Positions 15,492-23,652 of a stretch of 64,000 bases of DNA are shown here, in pieces. The stretch comes from Pseudomonas viridiflava. Its GTDB lineage: Bacteria > Pseudomonadota > Gammaproteobacteria > Pseudomonadales > Pseudomonadaceae. The notes beneath the pieces were generated by a model. It saw only the letters and a program-made list of their open reading frames with translations, was not told where the DNA came from and did no database searches. The DNA lies in NCBI RefSeq assembly GCF_900601905.1, contig NZ_UWFA01000500.1, forward strand, positions 62,001-126,000, read 5' to 3'. A program made the translations under genes and the position numbers. The stretch's first letter is position 1. Each line of letters starts with the position of its first letter.

Positions 15492-16364
15492 ATGTCTTAT
15501 TCATCTGTTTCAGCCGCCGCCTCTGCCAACGCCGCCCGACGTGGCAGCGCGGTGTCGCGCCGGATTCTGATCATCCTGTGCTGGCTGGTGTTCCTGATGT
15601 TTCTGGGTTTGCCGCTGTTCATCGTGGTGTCTCAGGGCTTGAAGAACGGCCTTGGCGCGTTCTTTACCGCGATCCTTGAGCCTGACGCTTTGTCGGCCCT
15701 CAAGCTGACGGTCATCGCCGTGTTGATCTCGGTGCCGCTGAACCTGGTGTTCGGCGTCAGCGCCGCGTGGTGCGTGAGCAAATACTCGTTCCGGGGCAAA
15801 AGTATCCTGGTCACGTTGATCGACCTGCCGTTCTCGGTCTCGCCGGTGATCGCCGGCCTGGTGTACGTGCTGATGTTTGGTGCTCAGGGCTTTTTCGGGC
15901 CGTGGCTCCAGGACCACGACATCCAGATCGTGTTCGCCCTGCCGGGCATTGTCCTGGCGACCATCTTCGTCACCGTGCCGTTTGTGGCCCGTGAACTGAT
16001 CCCGCTGATGCAGGAGCAGGGCACTCAGGAAGAAGAGGCCGCGCGGCTGCTGGGTGCCAACGGCTGGCAGATGTTCTGGCACGTGACCGTGCCGAACATC
16101 AAGTGGGGTCTGATCTATGGCGTGGTGCTCTGCACCGCCCGGGCCATGGGTGAATTCGGCGCGGTGTCGGTGGTGTCCGGGCACATCCGCGGTGTCACCA
16201 ACACCCTGCCGTTGCACGTCGAAATTCTCTATAACGAGTACAACCACGTGGCTGCCTTTGCCGTGGCGAGCTTGTTGCTGATCCTTGCGCTGTTCATCCT
16301 GCTGCTCAAGCAGTGGAGCGAAGCGCGCATTAACCGTCTGCGCCACAGTGCGGCGGAGGAATAA
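15492..16364 (+). CDS. cysW: Sulfate ABC transporter permease CysW
   Basis: 290 residues. An N-terminal Ala/Ser-rich stretch precedes six membrane segments; EAA loop EEEAARLLGANGWQMFWHVTVP. Partner of CysT. Strong ribosome site GAGGAGG before the ATG; cysA follows 3 nt after its stop. Confidence 0.95.
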   Translation: MSYSSVSAAASANAARRGSAVSRRILIILCWLVFLMFLGLPLFIVVSQGLKNGLGAFFTAILEPDALSALKLTVIAVLISVPLNLVFGVSAAWCVSKYSFRGKSILVTLIDLPFSVSPVIAGLVYVLMFGAQGFFGPWLQDHDIQIVFALPGIVLATIFVTVPFVARELIPLMQEQGTQEEEAARLLGANGWQMFWHVTVPNIKWGLIYGVVLCTARAMGEFGAVSVVSGHIRGVTNTLPLHVEILYNEYNHVAAFAVASLLLILALFILLLKQWSEARINRLRHSAAEE

Positions 16365-16367
16365 CTC

Positions 16368-17354
16368 ATGTCGATCGAAGTCCGTAATGTCAGCAAGAAC
16401 TTCAACGCCTTCAAGGCCCTGAACAGCATCAATCTGGATATCCAGAGTGGCGAGCTGGTGGCGCTGCTCGGCCCGTCCGGCTGCGGCAAGACCACTTTGC
16501 TGCGCATCATTGCCGGCCTGGAAACCCCGGATGACGGCAGCATCGTCTTCCATGGCGAAGACGTCTCCGGTCACGATGTACGTGATCGCAACGTCGGTTT
16601 CGTATTTCAGCACTACGCGCTGTTCCGCCACATGACTGTCTTCGATAACGTCGCGTTCGGCCTGCGCATGAAGCCCAAGAACCAGCGCCCGAATGAAAGC
16701 CAGATCGCGGTCAAAGTCCACGAACTGCTGAACATGGTGCAACTGGATTGGCTGGCTGATCGCTACCCGGAGCAACTGTCCGGTGGCCAGCGCCAACGTA
16801 TTGCCCTGGCTCGGGCGTTGGCGGTAGAACCTAAAGTGCTACTGCTCGATGAGCCTTTTGGCGCACTGGATGCCAAGGTGCGTAAAGAGCTGCGTCGCTG
16901 GTTGGCGCGTCTGCACGAGGACATCAACCTGACCTCGGTATTTGTGACCCACGACCAGGAGGAAGCCATGGAAGTGGCCGACCGCATCGTGGTCATGAAC
17001 AAAGGTGTGATCGAGCAGATCGGCTCGCCGGGCGAAGTGTATGAAAACCCGGCCAGCGATTTCGTTTATCACTTTCTCGGTGATTCGAATCGCCTGTCGG
17101 TGGGCGAAGAGCAGGTGCTGTTCCGGCCTCACGAAGTGTCTTTGTCGCGCACGGAACTGGAAGACCACCACGCCGCTGAAGTGCGGGATATCCGGCCGCT
17201 GGGTGCAACCACGCGGATTACCCTCAGAGTCGAAGGCCAGAGCGAGTTGATCGAAGCCGAAGTGGTCAAGGACCACGACAGCCTGACCGGTCTGGCGCGG
17301 GGCGAGACGTTGTTCTTCAAGCCGAAGGTTTGGCAGAAGATCGCGGGGGTTTAA
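16368..17354 (+). CDS. cysA: Sulfate/thiosulfate ABC transporter ATPase
   Basis: 328 residues. Walker A GPSGCGKTT, Q-loop VFQHYALF, signature LSGGQRQRIALA, Walker B VLLLDEPFGALD, switch His in VTHDQEEAME. The C-terminal ~90 residues form the TOBE-type regulatory domain (LFRPHEVSLSR). It powers CysTW. End of the oscA-sbp-cysTWA group; a REPIN follows. Confidence 0.96.
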   Translation: MSIEVRNVSKNFNAFKALNSINLDIQSGELVALLGPSGCGKTTLLRIIAGLETPDDGSIVFHGEDVSGHDVRDRNVGFVFQHYALFRHMTVFDNVAFGLRMKPKNQRPNESQIAVKVHELLNMVQLDWLADRYPEQLSGGQRQRIALARALAVEPKVLLLDEPFGALDAKVRKELRRWLARLHEDINLTSVFVTHDQEEAMEVADRIVVMNKGVIEQIGSPGEVYENPASDFVYHFLGDSNRLSVGEEQVLFRPHEVSLSRTELEDHHAAEVRDIRPLGATTRITLRVEGQSELIEAEVVKDHDSLTGLARGETLFFKPKVWQKIAGV

Positions 17355-17362
17355 ACCCAGTA

Positions 17363-17453
17363 TGTTGGAGCGAGGCTTGCCCGCGAATCAGGCACCGCAG
17401 TCTCGCAGGTAAACCGCGTAATCGTTCTTCGCGGGCAAGCCTCGCTCCAACAG
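17363..17453. repeat. REPIN, 'GTTGGAGCGAGGCTTGCCCGCGAA' type
   Basis: GTTGGAGCGAGGCTTGCCCG and inverted CGGGCAAGCCTCGCTCCAAC. It separates convergent cysA and the Mpo1-like gene. Same type as the repeats flanking the transposase at 41364-41816. Confidence 0.9.
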
Positions 17454-17454
17454 A

Positions 17455-17979
17455 TCAAACCACCGGCTTCAAATCCCGCTTGTGAACCACCCCCACCCGC
17501 GCTTCGATCGCATGCTGCAATGGCTTGCGCAGCCCCATCAGAAACGCCAGCTCCGCGACCACGAACAGCGGCCCGATGATTAATCCTGAAACATCATCGA
17601 TGAATGCTGGCTTGCGGCCTTCGTAATAATGGCCGACGAACTGGATGATCCAGCCCACGACAAACAACCCGACGCCAGCACTCAGCCAGACCATGGTTGC
17701 CTGTTGCGCCAGCAGCTGGCCTGCCCACAGGCATAGCCCGAGCAGCACAGCCATGACCACGCCGAACTGACGATCAAGGCGCAAATAGAACACCACTGAA
17801 GCTGCCGCGACGGCCACGGCAGGAGACACCCACAAGCCGCCCACCATCCAGCCAGGGCGTGACAGCAGCACGGCCACTGCCACGACAATCAGCGGGATGC
17901 CGACAAAATGCGTGATGATGTTGCGCGAGTCGCGGTGGTAACTGGCGTATTGACTGAGATGGTCGGTGAGGTTTTTCAT
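17455..17979 (-). CDS. Mpo1/DUF962-like membrane protein
   Basis: 174 residues. The N-terminus MKNLTDHLSQYASYHRDSRNIITHFVGIPLI holds the family His residues (H24 region), and VGHYYEGRKPAFIDD is the second conserved block. About four membrane segments. Yeast Mpo1 of this family is an iron-dependent dioxygenase acting on 2-hydroxy fatty acids; the bacterial role is not established. Single gene whose stop abuts a REPIN. Confidence 0.85.
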   Translation of the reverse strand: MKNLTDHLSQYASYHRDSRNIITHFVGIPLIVVAVAVLLSRPGWMVGGLWVSPAVAVAAASVVFYLRLDRQFGVVMAVLLGLCLWAGQLLAQQATMVWLSAGVGLFVVGWIIQFVGHYYEGRKPAFIDDVSGLIIGPLFVVAELAFLMGLRKPLQHAIEARVGVVHKRDLKPVV

Positions 17980-18062
17980 TATTATTTCCTCCGTGGGGGA
18001 TAAACGATTCTGCTACGGTTTCGTCTTGAAAGGGATTCAATCTGCAAAATAAGGAAGCACAC

Positions 18063-18773
18063 ATGACAACTGGAGCTGCATGGCGGTCCCGGCTGATGAA
18101 CGATTACTGGTTCTCGCACCTGCCGGCTGACTTGCAGGATAGCTTGCTCGACGCTGCGCGCCAGACCCGCAGAACACCGGGCAAATTACTTTTTCACAAA
18201 GGCGATGCGCCTTGCGGTTTGTATGCCTTGCTGGAAGGCTCGGTGCGCATGGGGCCAGTCTGTGACCAGCGTCTGGTGCCGCGCCTTGAGGGGATTCGTC
18301 TGCCTTTCTGGTTCGGCGAGGTGTCGCTATTCGACGGTATGCCGCGCCGGTTCGATGTCTGCTCTATCGAGCAAAGTATCTTCCTGCATGTGCCTCAGGC
18401 GGTGATTAGCGAAATCCTGGAGCGCAACCCGGCCCATTGGCGCCCATTCGCCAGCCTGCTGAGCGCCAAGCTGGGCATCGACCTGCTGCGCCCCGAGTAC
18501 ATCGAAGAACTGCCCGCCAAGGCCCGTGTTGCCTGGCGGCTGCTGATGCTGGCCGAGGGGTATGGCGACTTGAGTCATGCGCGGCGGTTGATCTCACTCG
18601 ATGAAATCGAATCGATGCGCACCACCAACCTCGCACGCCCGGCACTGTTTGAGGTGCTGCAGGATTTGCATCAGCGCAAGATCGTGCGCCTGGGCGAGGA
18701 GCAGCTGGAAGTCTTCGATGTCTTCAAATTGCGCAAGGCAGCCAGCGTCAAGCGCGCCAAGTCGTTATGCTGA
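18063..18773 (+). CDS. Crp/Fnr-family regulator
   Basis: 236 residues. The cyclic-nucleotide-binding-like barrel at ~20-135 (LLFHKGDAPCGLYALLEGSVRMG, FWFGEVSLFDGMPRRFDV) lacks the cAMP-contact pattern and the FNR cysteine set. The C-terminal ~145-225 is a winged helix (ISLDEIESMRTTNLARPALFEVLQDLHQRKIV). Ligand unknown. RBS AAGGAAG lies before ATG 18063. The response regulator starts 24 nt downstream, so they are probably co-transcribed. Confidence 0.82.
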   Translation: MTTGAAWRSRLMNDYWFSHLPADLQDSLLDAARQTRRTPGKLLFHKGDAPCGLYALLEGSVRMGPVCDQRLVPRLEGIRLPFWFGEVSLFDGMPRRFDVCSIEQSIFLHVPQAVISEILERNPAHWRPFASLLSAKLGIDLLRPEYIEELPAKARVAWRLLMLAEGYGDLSHARRLISLDEIESMRTTNLARPALFEVLQDLHQRKIVRLGEEQLEVFDVFKLRKAASVKRAKSLC

Positions 18774-18797
18774 CGGCCTGAACAATCGAGGTGAGTC

Positions 18798-19478
18798 ATG
18801 CGGCTGCTGTTAGTGGAATACGATGTCAAAACTGCCCGAGAGCTGGCCGAAGGCTTTGCCCAGTCAGGTTTCGCGCTGGATGTCGCGCTCAATGGCCTGG
18901 ACGGTCGGCACTTTGTCGAAGAGCAAACCTACGACCTGATCATCCTCGACGTCATGCTGCCAGGCCTTAACGGCTGGCAATTGCTGCAGCTGATCCGCCA
19001 GCGCGGCGCAACTCCGGTGTTGTTTCTGACCGCGCCGGATGCCATCGAGGATCGCCTGCGTGGTCTTGAGCTGGGCGTGGATGACTATTTGTTAAAACCG
19101 TTCAACGTTGAAGACTTGCTGGCGCGGGTGCGCAAACTGCTGCGCCGAGGCCCTACGGGCGATGCCGCCAGCATCAGCATCGCCGACCTGGAAATCGACA
19201 TGGCATTGCAACGGGTCAGTCGGGGCGGGCAGCGGATATCCATGGGGGAGCAGGAATTCGCCTTGCTGCAATTGCTCGCCAGCCGCCAGGGCGAAGTCCT
19301 CAGCCGCACGCAGATCGCCGCGCAACTGTTCAACAACGACCCACGCCCGGTCGACGTCGCACTCCACCGCCTGACCTCGAAAATCGACGAGCGCTACCTG
19401 CCCAAGTTGATTCATAAAGTCGGCGCAGACAGCTACCAGCTGGCGCTGCTGGAAGACGAGGCATTTGATTTGCGCTGA
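18798..19478 (+). CDS. OmpR/PhoB-type response regulator (orphan)
   Basis: 226 residues. Receiver ~1-115 with phospho-acceptor Asp51 (LIILDVMLPGLNGW), Thr in FLTAPD and Lys in DYLLKPF. The usual acidic pair is altered (VEYD, Tyr8 instead of Asp/Glu). Winged-helix domain ~125-222 (MGEQEFALLQLLASRQGEVLSR). No sensor kinase is adjacent; the neighbour is a Crp-like gene. Resembles CopR/CzcR-type regulators in the receiver. Confidence 0.85.
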   Translation: MRLLLVEYDVKTARELAEGFAQSGFALDVALNGLDGRHFVEEQTYDLIILDVMLPGLNGWQLLQLIRQRGATPVLFLTAPDAIEDRLRGLELGVDDYLLKPFNVEDLLARVRKLLRRGPTGDAASISIADLEIDMALQRVSRGGQRISMGEQEFALLQLLASRQGEVLSRTQIAAQLFNNDPRPVDVALHRLTSKIDERYLPKLIHKVGADSYQLALLEDEAFDLR

Positions 19479-19490
19479 GCTCGCTCAAAT

Positions 19491-19601
19491 CTGTAGGAGT
19501 GAGCTTGCTCGCGATCGGCTGCGAAGCAGTCGTAAAAAAGCCCAATTCACCATTGCCGCACAGTCGTGCCGACGTTATCCCGAGCACGCTCGCTCCTGCA
19601 G
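19491..19601. repeat. REP pair (decayed), 'GAGCTTGCTCGCGA' type
   Basis: CTGTAGGAGTGAGCTTGCTC and a loose inverted copy CGAGCACGCTCGCTCCTGCA. First part of the 515-nt gap 19479-19993, which has no gene and otherwise holds the exuT-like promoter region. Confidence 0.65.
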
Positions 19602-19606
19602 AACAC

Positions 19607-19857
19607 CAAGGTGTGTCTGAAAAGACTCAGATCGTTAGGAGCTCACCGAGGTTACGAGGCCAGCGATGGCGGTGTCATGGACACTACGCGTCGTCGTCCA
19701 ACGCCGCTTGGCGCTCTCCCGCCCCAGTGTGACCTACTTGTCATTAGTCGTCGTATGACATGGCGAAAAATCCCTGCTCCGCAAATTCCTCGCAATTCCC
19801 TATAGCCAATGGTCTAACCCCACCCTCACCCCATTGACAGTGTAACAAGGTGTGTCT
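19607..19857 (+). repeat. 12-nt direct repeat in the MFS gene leader
   Basis: CAAGGTGTGTCT occurs at 19607-19618 and again at 19846-19857; both are followed ~10 nt later by CTCAG. The second copy lies inside the promoter spacer. This looks like a partial promoter duplication 239 nt apart. Confidence 0.55.
19747..19759 (-). promoter_or_regulatory. Distal operator candidate of the MFS transporter
   Basis: Read on the minus strand this is GTCATACGACGAC followed by TA, an inverted copy of the proximal operator at 19870-19882 (14 of 15 positions shared with GTCATACGATGACTA). The pair, 123 nt apart, could allow repressor looping. Confidence 0.6.
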
Positions 19858-19882
19858 ATAAATCGCTCAGTCATACGATGAC
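19834..19882 (+). promoter_or_regulatory. Sigma-70 promoter with operator at the start site
   Basis: TTGACA (19834-19839), 17-nt spacer, TATAAA (19857-19862): near-consensus. The palindrome GTCAT-ACG-ATGAC (19870-19882) sits at the expected +1, a classic repressor position. A GntR/LacI-type repressor is plausible but no regulator gene is adjacent. Confidence 0.8.
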
Positions 19883-19993
19883 TAGGCGAATTTCTGATTT
19901 TTGCAAGTGTGAAAGTAATACAAGGAGTTACCGCCTCTATCGAGAGAGCTCGCCGCCGCATCAATAAAAAACCAATAACAAAAAGGTGAAGAG

Positions 19994-21301
19994 ATGAAGA
20001 TAAAAGGCATCCGTTGGTGGATGGTTGGCCTGGTCACGGCCGGGCTGATCGTCAACTACCTCGCGCGCAACACGCTGTCGGTGGCCGCGCCCACGCTCAT
20101 GAGCGAGCTGAGCATCAGCACCGAGCAGTACTCGCACATCGTCGTCGCCTGGCAGGTTTGTTACGCCCTGATGCAGCCGGTGGCCGGGTACATCATTGAT
20201 GCGATTGGCACCAAGATGGGCTTTGCGATTTTTGCCGTAGCCTGGTCGGCTGCCTGCGCTGCAGCAGCGTTCGCCACGGGCTGGCAGAGCCTGGCGATTT
20301 TCCGCGGCATGCTTGGCCTGACCGAAGCGGCGGGCTTGCCGGCGGGCGTCAAGGCCACCACTGAGTGGTTCCCCGCCAAAGAGCGGTCGGTCGCCATTGG
20401 CTGGTTCAACATCGGCTCGTCGATTGGCGCGCTGCTGGCACCGCCGCTGGTGGTGTGGGCGATTCTGCAAAGCGGCTGGGAACTGGCGTTCCTGATTGTT
20501 GGCGGGCTGGGGCTTGTCTGGAGTGGCTTGTGGTTGCTGCTCTACAAGCATCCTCGTGACCAGAAGCGCCTGAGTGACACCGAGCGTGATTACATCCTCA
20601 GCGGCCAGGAATCGCACCTCAAAGATGTGCCGACGCAAAAAGGCAGTTGGAAAAAAATCATCACCAGCCGCAATTTCTACGCGATTGCTTCGGCGCGGAT
20701 CCTCTCGGAGCCCGCCTGGCAGACTTTCAACGCCTGGATCCCGCTGTACCTGATGACGGAACGGCACATGAACATCAAGGAAGTCGCGATGTTCGCCTGG
20801 CTGCCGTTTCTCGCCGCCGACATTGGCTGCGTGCTGGGCGGCTACCTGAGTCCGTTTTTCCATAAGTACTGCAAAGTGTCGCTGTTCACCTCACGCAAAC
20901 TGGTACTGCTGTTCGGTGCGTCCTGCATGATCGGCCCGGCCTGTATTGGCTTGGTTGACAGCCCTTACACCGCCATTGCCTTGCTCTGCGTAGGTGGTTT
21001 TGCGCATCAGACGCTGTCTGGCGCGCTGTATTCCATCACCTCAGACTCCTTCGGTAAAAACGAAGTGGCCACTGCCACCGGTATGGGCGGCATGTTCGGT
21101 TACCTGGGCGCTGCGGCCTTCACTCTGGTATTTGGCGTGCTGGTGACCAAAATCGGTTACAGCCCGCTGTTCGTGGTTCTGGCCGTGTTCGACATCGTGG
21201 CTGCCGTGGTGGTCTGGAATGTAGCCAGGGAATTGCCCAAGCATCCGCAGCCCGTTGAGACCGTTCATCCGGAAGGTGCGCCGTTGTTGCCAACCGCGTG
21301 A
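19994..21301 (+). CDS. MFS transporter, hexuronate (ExuT)-like
   Basis: 435 residues, 12 hydrophobic segments, of the anion:cation symporter group. N-terminus GIRWWMVGLVTAGLIVNYLARNTLSVAAPTL; loop GMLGLTEAAGLPAGVKATTEWFPAKERS is typical of ExuT/GudP/DgoT-like carriers. It most likely brings in hexuronates or related sugar acids with protons. Substrate is inferred from family resemblance. It is a single gene with no catabolic genes next to it, controlled by a strong promoter with two operator-like sites. Confidence 0.82.
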   Translation: MKIKGIRWWMVGLVTAGLIVNYLARNTLSVAAPTLMSELSISTEQYSHIVVAWQVCYALMQPVAGYIIDAIGTKMGFAIFAVAWSAACAAAAFATGWQSLAIFRGMLGLTEAAGLPAGVKATTEWFPAKERSVAIGWFNIGSSIGALLAPPLVVWAILQSGWELAFLIVGGLGLVWSGLWLLLYKHPRDQKRLSDTERDYILSGQESHLKDVPTQKGSWKKIITSRNFYAIASARILSEPAWQTFNAWIPLYLMTERHMNIKEVAMFAWLPFLAADIGCVLGGYLSPFFHKYCKVSLFTSRKLVLLFGASCMIGPACIGLVDSPYTAIALLCVGGFAHQTLSGALYSITSDSFGKNEVATATGMGGMFGYLGAAAFTLVFGVLVTKIGYSPLFVVLAVFDIVAAVVVWNVARELPKHPQPVETVHPEGAPLLPTA

Positions 21302-21312
21302 GTTGATTCTCT

Positions 21313-21402
21313 TGTAGGAGCGCGCTTGCCCCCGCCACAGCCAACTCGGTCTGCCTTGTCGCACCGCGTTATCTTTCATCGCGGGCAAGCGCGCTCCTAC
21401 AG
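21313..21402. repeat. REPIN, 'GCGCGCTTGCCCGCGA' type
   Basis: GTAGGAGCGCGCTTGCCC and inverted GGGCAAGCGCGCTCCTAC, just after the MFS gene. Confidence 0.85.
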
Positions 21403-21484
21403 GTCGGCGTCGCAGAGATGTAACAAACATTCAGTACCTTGAACCTTGCCCACTGACAGGCGGGTAAACACAGCAGTTTTTATC

Positions 21485-21522
21485 GGGGTTGTTCCTTAGG
21501 CAGGGGACAGCCCCTTTTTTTT
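21485..21522 (+). terminator. Strong intrinsic terminator, orphan
   Basis: GGGGTTGTTCC pairs with GGGGACAGCCCC (11 pairs, two G-U; 7-nt loop) and is followed by eight T. It lies 184 nt past the MFS stop, beyond a REPIN, and 110 nt before the next gene. It may end the MFS transcript or a small RNA starting after 21402. The 331-nt gap 21302-21632 shows nothing else but the promoter below. Confidence 0.8.
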
Positions 21523-21591
21523 GCCTGCGCATATGCAATTTAGCTATTGATTGATAGCTTCTTATTCCTTAGTGAATTGTGCCTGCGTCTT

Positions 21592-21597
21592 TATAAT
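21592..21597 (+). promoter_or_regulatory. Probable -10 box of the hydrolase gene
   Basis: TATAAT, a perfect -10, lies 36 nt before the hydrolase ATG. The -35 is weak (TTAGTG at 21569-21574, 17-nt spacing). Confidence 0.5.
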
Positions 21598-21632
21598 CAG
21601 CCTCATGAACGCACCATGCAGGAGGCGAACCC

Positions 21633-22214
21633 ATGCATAACGAGTCGATCCGCTATCTGATCGTGCCAGGCTGGCAAGGGTCGGGCGATGAGCATTGGCA
21701 AACCCACTGGCAGAACAGCCTGCCCAATAGCTCGCGCGTGGAACAGGCCGACTGGTACAAGCCACGCCTCGAAGATTGGGTAGGCGAGCTGCAGCGCACG
21801 ATTTCTGCTGAACGCACGCCGGTGATCCTTATCGCCCACAGTCTGGGCTGCATCACCGTTGCCCATTGGGCCCGCCTGGCGCCGCTGGGGTCATTGCGAC
21901 AAGTGCAAGGCGCTCTGCTGGTCGCGCCTGCTGACGTCGAACGCCCCAATTGCGCGCCTGCCTTGCGCAACTTTGCGCCGATCCCGAAAGACCTGTTGCC
22001 GTTCCCGGCGCAAATCGTCACCTCCGACAACGATGCTGCCGTCAGCACTCAGCGCGCCTTGCAAATGGCCGGTGACTGGGGGGCCGAGACCGGCATTCTC
22101 AGCCAGGCGGGGCATATCAACATCAAATCGGGGCATCGTCGCTGGGAGCAGGGCTTCGCCTATTTGTATCGCCTGCAAAGCCGAATGGAACACCAGGCCC
22201 GGCGTCGCGCATGA
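21633..22214 (+). CDS. RBBP9/YdeN-type serine hydrolase
   Basis: 193 residues, alpha/beta hydrolase of the RBBP9/YdeN family (DUF676-like small esterases). Start YLIVPGWQGSGDEHWQTHWQ, nucleophile elbow AHSLGC (Ser in VILIAHSLGCITVAHWA), acid Asp in VTSDNDAAV, catalytic His in QAGHINIKSGHRRWEQG. No signal peptide, so cytosolic. Natural substrate unknown. RBS AGGAGG before the ATG. A AAA+ regulator gene follows on the same strand after 93 nt. Confidence 0.88.
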   Translation: MHNESIRYLIVPGWQGSGDEHWQTHWQNSLPNSSRVEQADWYKPRLEDWVGELQRTISAERTPVILIAHSLGCITVAHWARLAPLGSLRQVQGALLVAPADVERPNCAPALRNFAPIPKDLLPFPAQIVTSDNDAAVSTQRALQMAGDWGAETGILSQAGHINIKSGHRRWEQGFAYLYRLQSRMEHQARRRA

Positions 22215-22307
22215 ATTCAACCGGCGCGAAGAGCTTCGCGCTTGCTAACCAGATCCTGTCTTCATTCAACGTTTGAGCCGTCGCAAGGGTTCAGGCGGGA
22301 GTTTGCC

Positions 22308-23258
22308 ATGAGCCTCAAAGAATCTTTCGGTCAGCCCTTGCTGACCTTCCCCGATGCCGAAAAAAGCCCGCTGAGTATCCGCGCCAAAGCGCTGGTGTTC
22401 ATCGACCCTCGCGCTCGCCGTCTGCGCGAGGAAATGGAACAGCTGGCACCCCGTGAGCTGCCGGTTTTGATCCGTGGCGAATCCGGCACGGGCAAGGAAT
22501 TACTCGCCCGCCATATTCACCGTGGCAGTGACCGCCCCGGTTTGTTCGTCTCGGTCAATTGCGGCGGCATCAGCCCCACCTACGCCGATGCCGAATTGTT
22601 CGGCTACGCGGCTGGCGCCCACAGCGGCTCAGTCAGCAGCCGCGCAGGCTGGTTTGGTTCTGCCAATGGCGGCACGCTGTACCTGGACGAAATCGGCGAT
22701 TTGCCACTGCCGATCCAGATCAAGCTGCTGGCCGCCCTGGAAAACCACGAAGTCACCCGCGTTGGCGCACAACAACCCAGCCCGGTAGACGTGCGACTGG
22801 TCGCGGCCACCAGCATCGACCTGGCTCAGGCCGTGGCCGCCGGCAAGTTTCACGAGCGCTTGTTCCACTACCTCAGCGAAGGCCACCTTGAGCTGCCGGC
22901 CCTGCGTGAACAAACGGGCAACATCCTGCCGCTGGCGGAATATTTTCTTGGCATCTATAGCCAGCGCCTCAACCTGGACGTGCCATTTATCAGCGACGCC
23001 GCACAAGCCGTACTCGAAGCCCACACCTGGCCAGGCAATACCCGAGAACTGGAAAACGTCATCCACTTTGCGTTGCTGGTCAGCAGCGGCGAAGAAATCC
23101 TGCCAGAGCATTTAAACCTGCCCGTCAGCGCCGATCCGCTGGTGCAAATCGAGCGTCTTGTAGGAGAAGTTCTTGTTGATGCAAAGGTTGAGCAACTCTT
23201 TGCACTGCAGCGAGCCCTCGAAATCATCACCGCGAAGCTGGGAAAAGCCATCCGCTGA
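22308..23258 (+). CDS. AAA+ regulator of the SfnR type lacking GAFTGA and HTH
   Basis: 316 residues from ATG 22308 (MSLKESFGQPLLTF), chosen because GGGAG lies 7 nt upstream. Walker A GESGTGKE and Walker B GGTLYLDEIGDL are intact, and the overall sequence is close to sigma-54 activators such as SfnR. Two key parts are missing: the sigma-54-contacting GAFTGA loop reads GAHSGS (103-108), and the C-terminus (VEQLFALQRALEIITAKLGKAIR) has no Fis-type helix-turn-helix. A perfect terminator starts 22 nt after the stop, so the gene is complete. It may not activate sigma-54 promoters directly. Confidence 0.82.
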   Translation: MSLKESFGQPLLTFPDAEKSPLSIRAKALVFIDPRARRLREEMEQLAPRELPVLIRGESGTGKELLARHIHRGSDRPGLFVSVNCGGISPTYADAELFGYAAGAHSGSVSSRAGWFGSANGGTLYLDEIGDLPLPIQIKLLAALENHEVTRVGAQQPSPVDVRLVAATSIDLAQAVAAGKFHERLFHYLSEGHLELPALREQTGNILPLAEYFLGIYSQRLNLDVPFISDAAQAVLEAHTWPGNTRELENVIHFALLVSSGEEILPEHLNLPVSADPLVQIERLVGEVLVDAKVEQLFALQRALEIITAKLGKAIR

Positions 23259-23279
23259 GCTACAGCCCGCTGTTTCTCG

Positions 23280-23314
23280 CGCTGCATTCTCTACGAGGGT
23301 GCGGCGTTTTTTTT
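23280..23314 (+). terminator. Intrinsic terminator of the AAA+ regulator gene
   Basis: CGCTGCATTCTC pairs with GAGGGTGCGGCG over 12 bp (three G-U) with a TAC loop, followed by eight T. Confidence 0.9.
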
Positions 23315-23652
23315 GTGGGGTCGAAAAGTTGCTTGGGATTTCCTTCGTGTCTAGGGGATAAATCCTACAATATTAAAATAGATTTCTAACTTTTTAATTC
23401 GTAATTCGACCATTGACTTTAAATTAACTATCGATATTTGCAGGGTGTTTATTTCTTTTAATTGCGGGCGCTAGACAGGTAATGAAACTTGGATAAAGCT
23501 GGTTTCGTGATCTGGGATGTTGGGTGTCAATAGCCATTTCTTGGCAGGTGGCAGGGCAACTTCCAGATTAATGAATTGCCTTCGGGATGCATCGCGACGG
23601 AATAATGGACGTCTAACAGGAAAGTCCAGGTTTGGACATAAAGGATTATGTG
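23315..23652 (+). other. AT-rich gap before the Rhs island
   Basis: No gene is seen. Roughly 23355-23465 is much AT-richer than the surroundings (runs such as AATATTAAAATAG and TTTAAATTAAC), suited to promoter or silencer (MvaT/H-NS-type) binding. It marks the left edge of a block with different base use. Confidence 0.5.
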
